Of a stretch of DNA of 63,916 nucleotides, positions 8,551 through 17,011 are shown one piece after another. Numbering within the stretch: position 1 is the first letter of the stretch; the number at the start of each line of letters is the position of its first letter. The stretch comes from Rhodospirillales bacterium. GTDB taxonomy: Bacteria > Pseudomonadota > Alphaproteobacteria > Micavibrionales > Micavibrionaceae. The stretch covers positions 1 to 63,916 of the forward strand of contig JACKIQ010000007.1 in NCBI GenBank assembly GCA_020638365.1. Reading direction: 5' to 3'. A model generated the notes under the pieces. It searched no databases and was not told the origin of the DNA. It saw only the letters and a program-made list of their open reading frames with translations. A program made the translations under genes and the position numbers.

Positions 8551-9333
8551 TTACTTTCCTTGTTGCGCCAGAGCGAATTTAAGCGTTTCTGCGGCCCTGT
8601 CGGAGTCTATCACAAAGCTCGGCCGGCCCCTTTTCAGGCCAAACGTCAGAGCCTCTATTGGAACGGCCACTACGGCATTGCGGACAGGCCCGTAGTCGAT
8701 TTTCAGCAATGCGGCCTCGGCTCGTGTTCCATCCTCAGAAAAGAGGATATCCGCAATCTTTGCAAAATCCTTTCCCTTGAGCGTCGTGACGTCGCGCCCT
8801 GCGAAACTCTGCGCCGAAAGGATTTTCCCCCCGCTAATATCCGGCGGGCCTTTTGCAATACTGTCATAGGAACTTTTTACCTGTTTTCCCGTGAGGTTGA
8901 TTCCGTATCCGATATCCGTTCCGGAAAGACCCGTTTCCTGTGGCGTTAAAAACAGATCTCCTGAAAGAGAAAGACGCCCCATGTTTGCTGTGATTCCGGC
9001 AAGAAAACCGCCTTCCATGACGAAAACATCCTTTACCTCCCCTATGGCCTTACCTTCGGCGTCGGCAACACGGCCCCGGAGGATGTCACGGGTTTCGACG
9101 AGCGTTTTCCCGCCGTTGTTAAAGAGCTCCAGTTTTTCGGCAAAAGTCAGCTCCTTTTCCTCGGGCTTATCCATCTCCGAGAGAATTTCGTCTTCGCCCT
9201 TGTCTTCTACTTCCTTGACATAGGCTGGCTCTTCACTCGAAGAATCCGAAGCGGTGTAGCTCCCGGCCTGTGCGTTCAAAGGGAAATAGGCAAGCAACCC
9301 AAGAAGAAAATAAATGCGCGCTGTTTTTTTCAT
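8551..9333 (-). CDS. Exported PRC-barrel domain protein
   Basis: This 260-residue protein has a signal peptide (KKTARIYFLLGLLAYFPLNAQA), an acidic linker (residues 25-65) and two PRC-barrel-like modules: DILRGRVADAEGKAIGEVKDVFVMEGG and SFAGRDVTTLKGKDFAKIADILFSEDG. PRC-barrels are small beta-barrels for protein or ligand binding. An exported form is common in alphaproteobacteria but without a firm role. Confidence 0.75.
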   Translation of the reverse strand: MKKTARIYFLLGLLAYFPLNAQAGSYTASDSSSEEPAYVKEVEDKGEDEILSEMDKPEEKELTFAEKLELFNNGGKTLVETRDILRGRVADAEGKAIGEVKDVFVMEGGFLAGITANMGRLSLSGDLFLTPQETGLSGTDIGYGINLTGKQVKSSYDSIAKGPPDISGGKILSAQSFAGRDVTTLKGKDFAKIADILFSEDGTRAEAALLKIDYGPVRNAVVAVPIEALTFGLKRGRPSFVIDSDRAAETLKFALAQQGK

Positions 9334-9404
9334 AAGTTCATCCTGTTCCTAAAGAATAGTCTATTATTATAGAATTGGCCTGAAAAAGACAATTCCCAGC
9401 GAGA

Positions 9405-9731
9405 TCATGCCGGGGAAAGGTTTTTAGTCTCCTGAATAACAATGACCGGCTCTTCCCACGGGTGCGCGGGTTTGACTGCAGTTTCGATAAAAGCCGTTAC
9501 TTTTTTTTCATCGTAAGGGAGGGAACATTCAAAACGGGCGCAGGGAACGCGTTTTATGACGCCATCCTTTACTTTGCGGCTTTGCTCGATGCCATTTTCG
9601 CTCCACCAGCAAACATGGTCGTACGTTCCGAGAAAGGCTGGGATATGCGGGCTTACGGTCAGAATAAAATCCTCCAACGCGTCCAGAGGCACAAAGATCG
9701 TCACCCTATAACTGTCAAGCCACTTACTCAT
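9405..9731 (-). CDS. YqfO/Nif3-insert-like protein (COG3323 type)
   Basis: The 108-residue protein has the PII/CutA-like fold pattern seen in the insert of YqfO/NIF3 proteins: SYRVTIFVPLDALEDF at the start, GTYDHVCWWSENGIEQ in the middle and HPWEEPVIVIQE at the end. Such stand-alone proteins are often misnamed RtxA-like toxin; no toxin function is implied. Its start overlaps the truA stop by 8 nt (ATGAGTAA), so it is translationally coupled to truA. Confidence 0.7.
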   Translation of the reverse strand: MSKWLDSYRVTIFVPLDALEDFILTVSPHIPAFLGTYDHVCWWSENGIEQSRKVKDGVIKRVPCARFECSLPYDEKKVTAFIETAVKPAHPWEEPVIVIQETKNLSPA

Positions 9732-10497
9732 CGTAATACACTTTCATCAGGTAAAGGCCTTCGGCAGGGGCGGTGGGTCCGCCTTTGGTGCGGTCGCGCG
9801 CATCAAGGGCGGCTTTCAGATCTTCAGGCGTCCATTTTCCCTCACCGACAAGACTGATCGAGCCAACAATGTTGCGTACCATATGGTGCAGGAAAGAGCG
9901 TCCACGTACATCAAAATGGAATTCCTTTCCGCCCACTCCGTCATAGTCAAGTTCGGTGATTTCTATGCTATCGAGCGTTTTTTCGGGAGAGGCGGCCTGA
10001 CATTCGGCATCGCGGAAGGTTGAAAAGTCGTGGTGACCGATCAGGTGGGTAGCGGCCATGCGCATCGCTTCCGTGTCCAGAGGTTTACGAACCTGCCATG
10101 CATAGCCTTTATCAAGCGCCAGAAAAGGATAGCGGTTGATTATACGGTAACGGTAATGCTTGCCGCGCGCGTGATAGCGGGCCTCGAAATCGGGCGCGAC
10201 GGGTTGCGCCAGAATGATGCTGATGGGCTGCGGGCGCAGATAGGCGTTGATGGCCTTGGCGACTTCGAAAGGCTGCATGGGTTTTGAAAACTCTTGGAGG
10301 TCCGCATGGGCGACCTGCGCCCTGGCATGAACGCCCGCATCGGTACGGCCAGCCACATGCAGCGTGACGCTCTGGCCGCTGAAAGATTCGATCGCCTTCT
10401 CGATTTCGTTCTGCACGGTCGGCACATCGTCCTGCCGTTGCCAGCCGCAATACTCGCTGCCGTTATATTCGATGGTGAATTTCCAGCGGGTCGGCAT
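9724..10497 (-). CDS. truA: tRNA pseudouridine(38-40) synthase
   Basis: The 257-residue product has the TruA start FTIEYNGSEYCGWQRQ, the catalytic loop AGRTDAGVHARAQ (nucleophile Asp), and the C-terminal RSFLHHMVRNIVGS. It isomerises uridines 38-40 of the tRNA anticodon arm. It belongs to a minus-strand def-fmt-truA operon, 7 nt downstream of fmt. Confidence 0.97.
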   Translation of the reverse strand: MPTRWKFTIEYNGSEYCGWQRQDDVPTVQNEIEKAIESFSGQSVTLHVAGRTDAGVHARAQVAHADLQEFSKPMQPFEVAKAINAYLRPQPISIILAQPVAPDFEARYHARGKHYRYRIINRYPFLALDKGYAWQVRKPLDTEAMRMAATHLIGHHDFSTFRDAECQAASPEKTLDSIEITELDYDGVGGKEFHFDVRGRSFLHHMVRNIVGSISLVGEGKWTPEDLKAALDARDRTKGGPTAPAEGLYLMKVYYDE

Positions 10498-10504
10498 GAC
10501 GGGC

Positions 10505-11449
10505 TTACGTTCCCAACAATTTGGAGTACTCGCCTATGTACCAGCCGTTCAAGGCTGAGATGAAATCCATCGGCTGCTTGCCGTCGGGCTGCAACTTCAG
10601 GATTTTAAGAACCGTGCCTTTGCCGCAGGCAATATCGCCCAGACGGTCGATGATGGTTCCGGGCTTTTCCTTTGTGCTCTGTTTCGTGCAGGCTGCTGAA
10701 AAAATTTTAAATCTTCTTCCGCCGGAGGTCGTCCATGTTCCCGGCCACGGGTTGAGGGCGCGTATCTGGCGGTCGATGGAAGCGGCGTCTTTGGTCCAGT
10801 CGATCTGCCCATCCTCTTTTTTAAGCAGATGCGCGTAAGTCGCCTTTGAATCGTCCTGCCGCGTCGCCTGAAGATTGCCATTCTCCGCAAGGTCGTTCAG
10901 GACTTTCATTAACAATTCCCCCCCTTTTTGGGCCAGTTCATCGTGGAGGGACGAGGCCGTGGTCTTTTCGGTCAACGGGATATAAACATGGTCGATCATC
11001 GGGCCGGTGTCGAGTCCTGCGTCCATCTGCATGATGGTGACGCCGCTGTATTTATCGCCCTCCCAGATCGCACGCTGGATCGGGGACGCGCCGCGCCAGC
11101 GCGGGAGAAGCGAGGCATGGATGTTCAAGCAGCCGTGGCGCGGGGCTTCAAGAATTTCTTTCGGTAGAATGAGGCCATAGGCCGCGACTACAGCCACGTC
11201 GAGATCAAGGGCGGCAAATTCTGTCTGCGTGTCCTTGTCCTTAAGGGTTTTGGGCGTGCGTACGGGGATATCCCTTTCCTGAGCGAATACATGGACGGGA
11301 GAGGGTTTGACATTCTGCCCCCTGCCCTTTGGTCTTGGCGGCTGGGAATAGACACAGGCGACCTTGTGGCGGCTTCGGTAAAGCGCGTCGAGCGCGGGTA
11401 CAGCAAAATCAGGGGTTCCCATGAAGGCAAGACGCAGGGCTTTGGCCAT
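10505..11449 (-). CDS. fmt: Methionyl-tRNA formyltransferase
   Basis: This 314-residue enzyme transfers formyl from 10-formyl-THF to initiator Met-tRNA. It has LAFMGTPDFAVPALDAL at the start, the catalytic HASLLPRWRGASPIQ segment and MQMDAGLDTGPM, all typical for Fmt, plus a C-terminal OB-like domain. Its ATG overlaps the def stop by one base (TAATG). Confidence 0.97.
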   Translation of the reverse strand: MAKALRLAFMGTPDFAVPALDALYRSRHKVACVYSQPPRPKGRGQNVKPSPVHVFAQERDIPVRTPKTLKDKDTQTEFAALDLDVAVVAAYGLILPKEILEAPRHGCLNIHASLLPRWRGASPIQRAIWEGDKYSGVTIMQMDAGLDTGPMIDHVYIPLTEKTTASSLHDELAQKGGELLMKVLNDLAENGNLQATRQDDSKATYAHLLKKEDGQIDWTKDAASIDRQIRALNPWPGTWTTSGGRRFKIFSAACTKQSTKEKPGTIIDRLGDIACGKGTVLKILKLQPDGKQPMDFISALNGWYIGEYSKLLGT

Positions 11450-11979
11450 TAAAGCACCTGCTGTTTACAGATTTTCTCGGCCTTCTTGAGAAGCATGTTG
11501 CGCTTGAGGCGGGAAAGATAGTCCACGAAAAGGACGCCGTTCAAATGGTCGATTTCATGCTGCACGCAATGGGAGAGCAGCCCTTCCGCCGTGAGCTCGG
11601 CTTCCTTGCCGTGATAGTCGAGATATTTGACGCGCACTTCCGCCGGACGTTCGACATCGGCCAGTTGCTTGGGGATGGAGAGGCAGCCTTCTTCCATGAC
11701 GCTGATTTCCTCGGACTCCCAGATGATCTCCGGGTTGGCCATGAAGATCGGAGCGGCTGCGGAGCCTTCTTCCCGGCGGCTGAGGTCCATGACCAGCACG
11801 CGGTTGAGCAGGTTGACCTGATTGGCGGCGAGGCCGATCCCCGGCGCGTCGTACATGGTCTGGAGCATCCGGTCCATCTGCTTGCGGATGGCATCGTCCA
11901 CGCGACTTACGGCCTGCGCGGTCTGGCGCAGGACCGGGTCGGGTACGGTAATGATCTCGTAGGTCTTGATTTCGCTCAT
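11449..11979 (-). CDS. def: Peptide deformylase
   Basis: This 176-residue metalloenzyme removes the formyl group from new proteins. The three motifs are present: GIGLAANQV, EEGCLSIP and QHEIDHLNG. The open frame extends to a GTG at 11985, but ATG at 11979 (MSEIKTYEI) is the more usual start. Coupled to fmt downstream. Confidence 0.97.
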   Translation of the reverse strand: MSEIKTYEIITVPDPVLRQTAQAVSRVDDAIRKQMDRMLQTMYDAPGIGLAANQVNLLNRVLVMDLSRREEGSAAAPIFMANPEIIWESEEISVMEEGCLSIPKQLADVERPAEVRVKYLDYHGKEAELTAEGLLSHCVQHEIDHLNGVLFVDYLSRLKRNMLLKKAEKICKQQVL

Positions 11980-12049
11980 GGTCACAGAGGTATCGGTTTT
12001 TGTTTTTCAGGTCAAGAATTTGACACGAAAATACAGGATTCTTGAGGCT

Positions 12050-13321
12050 TTAAGCGCGTTTCTTTTCCTGCTCATCTTCGGCGGCGAGGGTGAAGTGGCG
12101 GATGTTATCCTCCTGCGGCTCGAAGACCGGCAGTTCGTCGCCGTGCGCCTGTTTCTGCAAATCCTTGAATTTACGCGCGGCGGGCAGGACGGCGCGCTCC
12201 AGCGAGCCGATGGCGCTGTTATACCCGTCCATCGCGTTTTTCAGGCCCTTGCCGACTTTCTCCATGTGGCCGGAGAAAGTCAGGATGCGGCGGTACAGGT
12301 CGAGGCCGCGCTCGGAAATCACCTTCGCGTTTTCGGCCAGCTCGACCTGCCGCCAGCTCAGAGATACGACGCGCAGCAGGGACATGAGCAGAGTCGGGGA
12401 GGCGATGACCACGTTTTTCTGCGCTGCGAAATCGACCAGCGAGGGATCGGCGCGCAGGGCCATGGAATAGAGATGCTCGGAGGGCAGGAACATGACAGTG
12501 AAATCGGCGCTGTCGATATTTTCCCAGTAGGTTTTCGCGCCCAGAGCCTTGACGTGCTCGCGCACCTGCCGGGCCAGACCGCTCATTAGCTCCTGCGCCT
12601 CCTCCTCGCTCAGTTCGTCTGAAAAGCGCTGCGCGAACTCGTTCACCGGGGCCTTGGCATCCACGATGATGCTGAAGCCGTCTTGCATACGGATCACGGC
12701 GTCGGGGCGCTGCTTTCCGGTTTCGGAGGTGATGGTGACCTGCGTTTCGTAGTGCACGCCCTTGATCAGGCCGGATTTATCAAGCACTCCTTCGAGGATG
12801 AACTCGCCCCAGAGCCCCTGCGCGGAGGGATCACGCAACGCGCCGACCAGCTTGGCGGTTTCGCGTCCAAGATTTTTAAGGTCCTCGCGCAGGGCGATAT
12901 CCGTGCCCTTGACCTGTTCGATCGCGCCGGAGAGGGCTTTCAAATGCTCGTTCACCGGGTTCAGCAGTTCGGCAATCGCCTTCTGGCGTTTTTCGAGGTC
13001 CTGCGAACTCGTTTGCTGCTGAGCGCCGAGGCGTTCGCGGGCGAGTTGGAGAAATTGTTCGTTGCTTTTCAGAAGCGCGTCCTGCGCGGCGGCGCGGAAA
13101 CGCTCGTCAAGGACTTCCCCGGCCTGTTCGAGTGCTTCATGCTGCGCCTCCACCCGCGCTTCGGCGGCCAGCGCGCGGGCGAGCAGCTTCTGGCGCGAAA
13201 AAAGGGCAAAGAGGCTGGCCACGACCACGCCGAGGCCAAAGCCGCCCACCGCCATCCCGATTTCGGGGTGGGTGTTTAGCAGTTCCTGCACGCGGGCGAT
13301 CTGTTGAGCGAACGTGTCCAT
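12050..13321 (-). CDS. rmuC: DNA recombination protein RmuC
   Basis: The 423-residue protein has an N-terminal membrane helix (IGMAVGGFGLGVVVASLFALF), a coiled coil (about residues 45-150) and the RmuC nuclease-like core (RPDAVIRMQDGFSIIVDAKAPVNEF, FTVMFLPSEHLYSMAL). RmuC limits inversions at short repeats; the core belongs to the PD-(D/E)XK-like group. Start ATG at 13321. Confidence 0.93.
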   Translation of the reverse strand: MDTFAQQIARVQELLNTHPEIGMAVGGFGLGVVVASLFALFSRQKLLARALAAEARVEAQHEALEQAGEVLDERFRAAAQDALLKSNEQFLQLARERLGAQQQTSSQDLEKRQKAIAELLNPVNEHLKALSGAIEQVKGTDIALREDLKNLGRETAKLVGALRDPSAQGLWGEFILEGVLDKSGLIKGVHYETQVTITSETGKQRPDAVIRMQDGFSIIVDAKAPVNEFAQRFSDELSEEEAQELMSGLARQVREHVKALGAKTYWENIDSADFTVMFLPSEHLYSMALRADPSLVDFAAQKNVVIASPTLLMSLLRVVSLSWRQVELAENAKVISERGLDLYRRILTFSGHMEKVGKGLKNAMDGYNSAIGSLERAVLPAARKFKDLQKQAHGDELPVFEPQEDNIRHFTLAAEDEQEKKRA

Positions 13322-13406
13322 CGGTGTCCGTATAAATCAGCGGTTTGTCGGGCGGGAAAGACTTTTTATTCCCAGCCCCATCCTACACAAGGTTTGATTA
13401 AAAGGA

Positions 13407-13427
13407 AACAAATGAAGAACATTTGTT
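13407..13427 (-). terminator. Weak hairpin downstream of engB
   Basis: An 8-bp stem AACAAATG/CATTTGTT with a five-base loop lies 13 nt past the engB stop and is followed on the minus strand by CCTTTTAATC. The stem is AT-rich, so termination efficiency is uncertain. Confidence 0.4.
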
Positions 13428-13439
13428 GTGGATAACATG

Positions 13440-14075
13440 TTACAACGCGTATCCCGCGATAACCGCGCGGAGTTCGGGGATGCCCGCGCCTTTTTCCGCG
13501 CTGGTCAGGGTCACGGCGGGGAAGGCGGCGGCGCGTTTTTTGAGCGCTTCGAGGGTTTGCTGTTCGATTTTTTCGCGTTCTTGCGTTTTCAGTTTATCGG
13601 TCTTGGTCAGAACCACGCGGTAGGAAACGGCGGCTTCGTCGAGCATTTCCATGAGTTCGAGATCGCTGTCCTTTATCCCGTGGCGTGCGTCGATCAGCAC
13701 GAACACGCAGCGCAGGTTCGGGCGGCCGCGCAGATACTGGAAGATCAGCTTCGTCCAGTCGGCGATCTGCGTTTTTGAAACCTTGGCGTAGCCGTAGCCG
13801 GGCATGTCCACGATGTTCAGGACATCGCCGAGATTGAAGAAGTTGAGCTGCTGCGTGCGACCGGGGGTGTTGGAGGTACGGGCGAGGGTCTTGCGGCCGG
13901 TGAGCGCGTTGACGAGGGAGGATTTCCCGACATTCGAGCGCCCGGCGAAGGCGATTTCGGCTCGGTCCGGGTCCGGGAGCTGTTCGAGTCCGGCTACGCC
14001 GAGTAAGAAATCGCACGGTCCGGCGAAAAGGACCCGTGCGGCTTCGATCTGCTGCTCGGTGAAATCCTGTTCCAT
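13440..14075 (-). CDS. engB: Ribosome biogenesis GTPase EngB/YsxC
   Basis: The 211-residue protein has the TrmE-Era-EngA-EngB G motifs: FAGRSNVGKSSLVN (P-loop), TPGRTQQ (switch I), DMPGYGYA (G3), LTKTDKL (G4) and TSAEKG (G5). It assists 50S subunit assembly. It is the last gene of the rpmH-rnpA-yidD-yidC-engB unit, 11 nt after yidC. Confidence 0.96.
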   Translation of the reverse strand: MEQDFTEQQIEAARVLFAGPCDFLLGVAGLEQLPDPDRAEIAFAGRSNVGKSSLVNALTGRKTLARTSNTPGRTQQLNFFNLGDVLNIVDMPGYGYAKVSKTQIADWTKLIFQYLRGRPNLRCVFVLIDARHGIKDSDLELMEMLDEAAVSYRVVLTKTDKLKTQEREKIEQQTLEALKKRAAAFPAVTLTSAEKGAGIPELRAVIAGYAL

Positions 14076-14086
14076 GATTTTCGCGC

Positions 14087-16009
14087 CTATTTCTTCTTTT
14101 TCTTTTTGGGTTTTGGCGGCTTGACGGGTTTTTCCGGTTCGCCCGGCTCAGAGGACGTTCGCCCCTCTTCACCGAACAGGGCGTGTTCGGCCTCTTCCTC
14201 CGCCATTTCGATGAGGGGATGAACGGGAGGGCCTTCCTCGACCTTCTTTTCCAATTCCGCCTCGACCTTGTCCTTTTCAAAGAGGTGGATCGGCACGCCC
14301 ATGGATTTCATGATGTAAGCCTGCTGAAGCGCGGAGATCAGGCCGCTGAACGTCCAGTAGACAACTAGCCCGGCCGGGAATTGCGCCATGATATAGGTAA
14401 TGATGAAGGGGAAATAGTTGCGCATGTCCTTTTGTATCTGGTCCTGCGGCGGCGGCGTCAGCTGCTTCTGGACGAGCATGACGCAGAGCATCGCACAGGG
14501 CCATGCGCCGACCATCAGGACGCCCGGAGGAGTCCACGGGATCAGACCGAAGAGGTTGAACAGACTTGTAGGATCGGGCGCCGACAGGTCCTGAATCCAG
14601 CCGAAGAACGGCGCGTTGCGGAGTTCTATTGTGACCAGAATAATTTTATAGAGCGCGAAGAAAATCGGGATCTGGACCAGGGCCGGCAGGCACCCCGAAA
14701 GCGGGTTGACGCCGTGCTTTCGGTAAACCTCCACGATTTCCTGCTGGAGACGTTCCTTATCGTTCGCGAACTTGCTGCGGATTTCCAGAATTTGCGGCTG
14801 TACTACGCGCATCTTCGCGAATGAATGGAAGGTCGTCCGGGTCAAGGGGTAGACGGCCATGCGCAAAAAGATCGTCAGGCAAATGATGGCAACCCCCATG
14901 TTACCCGTCCACACCCCGAGATAGTGCAAAGCGATGTAAAACGGATAGGTAAAAAACCAGAACCAGCCGAAATCCACGGCCAGGTCAAAATTGGGCGCTT
15001 TCAGATCGACTTCGTAGGCTTCGAGGACAGAGACTTTCTTGATGCCCGTGAAAAGAGTGAAAGAATCTTTTTTTGTCTCGTTATGACCGACTTTCACCAA
15101 CTGGCCCGTCAAATCCGCCTGGTAGCGGTTTTTTTCCTTGTGAACGGGATCAGGTTCGACAAGGAAACGATATTTGGCGAGATTTTCCTGCTGCGGGATC
15201 AGCGCGGTCAGCCAGTATTTATCTGAAATACCCAGCCAGCCTGTTTGAGCTTCCCTAGAGATTTTTCGTTCGGAGAGAAGCGTGTGATAGTCGCCCTTGA
15301 CGAGTTCACCTCCCATAAAGCCCATCGGCCCTTCGTACGCCACCCAGCGCCCGGTAAAATCCATCGGTATGCCGTATTGAACGATCAGGGCGTAGGGAAA
15401 GACCTGCACGGGTTCGATGTTGCTGTTATGAACGGATTGCTCGAACTTGAAGCTGTAATGCTTATCGAGCGTCATGGTGCGTTCGAAGGTCTGGCCCTGC
15501 CCGTTGTCCCATGCGAGCGTCACAGGCGCTCCGGGTTTGAGGTCGCTGTTTCCGCGCACCGTCCAGATCGTCTTATCGTCCGGTAATTTTACCTTTTCGT
15601 CGGAGGAATACCATCCGAACTCGACAAAGCGGGGCCGCTCCGTGCCTTCGGGCGTAAGCAGAGCTACATTTTGCTTGCTGTCCTGCTTGTCGAAATATTC
15701 CTTCAGGACAAGATCATCAAGCCGACCGCCCTTGAGAAGGATTGATCCTTTTACGCGGTTATTTTCAAATGAAATGCGGCTTGATCTCGTTGTGTCGAGC
15801 GCTTCCTCACGCGAGAGAAAACTGAGCGGCTCAAGAAGCTCAGGGTTGTTGAGAATCAACTCATGGCGAGCCAGCTTGGCTTTTTCGAACTGGGATTTTT
15901 GCGGTTTAAGGATGAAGGTATCCCACGCGTACCAGAGCAGCATCGAGACGACTGCAAAAATGACGAGGTTGCGGAAATCATCCGGATGCATCTGGTCCTT
16001 GTTATTCAT
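14087..16009 (-). CDS. yidC: Membrane protein insertase YidC
   Basis: This 640-residue inner-membrane insertase has an N-terminal membrane helix (NLVIFAVVSMLLWYAWDTFIL), a large periplasmic P1 domain (about 60-370) and the five-helix insertase core (FYIALHYLGVWTGNMGVAIICLTIFLR, GCLPALVQIPIFFALYKI, FPFIITYIMAQFPAGLVVYW). The C-terminus is a charged tail ending in six lysines that could contact the ribosome. Its ATG overlaps the yidD stop (ATGA). Confidence 0.97.
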   Translation of the reverse strand: MNNKDQMHPDDFRNLVIFAVVSMLLWYAWDTFILKPQKSQFEKAKLARHELILNNPELLEPLSFLSREEALDTTRSSRISFENNRVKGSILLKGGRLDDLVLKEYFDKQDSKQNVALLTPEGTERPRFVEFGWYSSDEKVKLPDDKTIWTVRGNSDLKPGAPVTLAWDNGQGQTFERTMTLDKHYSFKFEQSVHNSNIEPVQVFPYALIVQYGIPMDFTGRWVAYEGPMGFMGGELVKGDYHTLLSERKISREAQTGWLGISDKYWLTALIPQQENLAKYRFLVEPDPVHKEKNRYQADLTGQLVKVGHNETKKDSFTLFTGIKKVSVLEAYEVDLKAPNFDLAVDFGWFWFFTYPFYIALHYLGVWTGNMGVAIICLTIFLRMAVYPLTRTTFHSFAKMRVVQPQILEIRSKFANDKERLQQEIVEVYRKHGVNPLSGCLPALVQIPIFFALYKIILVTIELRNAPFFGWIQDLSAPDPTSLFNLFGLIPWTPPGVLMVGAWPCAMLCVMLVQKQLTPPPQDQIQKDMRNYFPFIITYIMAQFPAGLVVYWTFSGLISALQQAYIMKSMGVPIHLFEKDKVEAELEKKVEEGPPVHPLIEMAEEEAEHALFGEEGRTSSEPGEPEKPVKPPKPKKKKKK

Positions 16010-16356
16010 AGGCTCGTCTTATCCTGATCTGTTATCGAGTTTGTTGTTTTTTCCGTCTTACATCTGCCGTCGCACGTGGGAGCGTTCCGGCGTTTATAGC
16101 GCATCAGGCTCGGGGCTGTAAACCGCTCCGGTACAGGATCGTACCAGTGTGCTTTTGACCACGGGTGACAACGCAAAATACGGCTGATCGTCAGGTAAAG
16201 GCCGGCCCACGGCCCGTGGCGGTCTATAGCTTCGTGCGCGTAATGCGAGCAGGTCGGTTCGAAACGGCAGGAGCGCCCCAGCAACGGAGATATAAGTGTG
16301 GAATAGGCCCTTATGAAAGCCTTGAATATACCGGAGAAGACTTCCTTTAACGTCAC
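16006..16356 (-). CDS. yidD: Membrane protein insertion efficiency factor YidD
   Basis: I place the start at GTG 16356, which overlaps the rnpA stop (GTGA) and has AGAGGA eight bases before it, giving 116 residues. The product has the YidD core FIRAYSTLISPLLGRSCRFEPTCSHYAHEAI with its cysteines and the RCHPW motif, followed by a basic tail. YidD aids YidC-dependent insertion. Confidence 0.95.
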   Translation of the reverse strand: MTLKEVFSGIFKAFIRAYSTLISPLLGRSCRFEPTCSHYAHEAIDRHGPWAGLYLTISRILRCHPWSKAHWYDPVPERFTAPSLMRYKRRNAPTCDGRCKTEKTTNSITDQDKTSL

Positions 16357-16724
16357 GCTGCATCCTCTTTGAGAAATCCGGTTTTTTTCAGGCACCATTT
16401 TAAATCCCCGCAAAGCGATTCATAGGGGCGGGTTGCGGTCTGGGGACGGCCAATCAGGACATAGTCAACACCGGGTCTGGCGTAAAGCGGAAGCACGTCG
16501 CACACGACCGAACGCAGGCGGCGTTTTATGCGATTCCTTCGGACTGCGGACTTATCGACTTTCCTGCTGACAGTCAGGCCGTAGCGGGTATCGGAAGTGC
16601 CGTTTTCACGGATTTGCAGAATCAAGCCGTGCGAGACCCATTTTTTCCCTTCGCGCATTTTAAGAAAATCGGAGCGGCTTTTCAGTACGTTCAGCTTTTT
16701 AAGCTGTTTTCGGTTTGCTTGCAT
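16353..16724 (-). CDS. rnpA: Ribonuclease P protein component
   Basis: The 123-residue basic protein helps the RNase P RNA cleave pre-tRNA leaders. It shows LKSRSDFLKMREGKKWV, the RNR motif region VDKSAVRRNRIKRRLRSV and YVLIGRPQT. It lies between rpmH and yidD in the conserved order. Confidence 0.96.
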   Translation of the reverse strand: MQANRKQLKKLNVLKSRSDFLKMREGKKWVSHGLILQIRENGTSDTRYGLTVSRKVDKSAVRRNRIKRRLRSVVCDVLPLYARPGVDYVLIGRPQTATRPYESLCGDLKWCLKKTGFLKEDAA

Positions 16725-16758
16725 GAGGCGAGCCTTTCTAGCGCAGGCTCCGCCGTAA

Positions 16759-16893
16759 TCAGGCGCTCAGGCGCTTGCGGCCCTTGGCGCGGCGGCGGGC
16801 CAAAACATCGCGGCCCGTCTTATTGGCCATGCGGGAGCGGAATCCGTGACGGCGCTTGCGAATCTTGCGGCTGGGCTGGAATGTTCTTTTCAT
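16759..16893 (-). CDS. rpmH: 50S ribosomal protein L34
   Basis: A 44-residue protein starting MKRTFQPSRKIRKRRHGF and containing SRMANKTGRDVLARRR, which is diagnostic for bL34. AGAGGT lies seven bases before the ATG at 16893. It heads the rpmH-rnpA-yidD-yidC-engB run. Confidence 0.98.
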   Translation of the reverse strand: MKRTFQPSRKIRKRRHGFRSRMANKTGRDVLARRRAKGRKRLSA

Positions 16894-17011
16894 TGTCTTA
16901 CCTCTATATCATAGCCCCGTCCGAGGGCGAATTCTGTCGCTTTTCCTAAAAAAGAAGCTGGTTTATACCTTTTCAGGCAGTCCTTGTCAAATGTGCAGGG
17001 AATTCATGGGC

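Noticed and set aside
9405..9731. RtxA-like toxin annotation for the small gene after truA
   Set aside because: The sequence is a short PII/CutA-like YqfO insert; no toxin repeats or catalytic parts are present.
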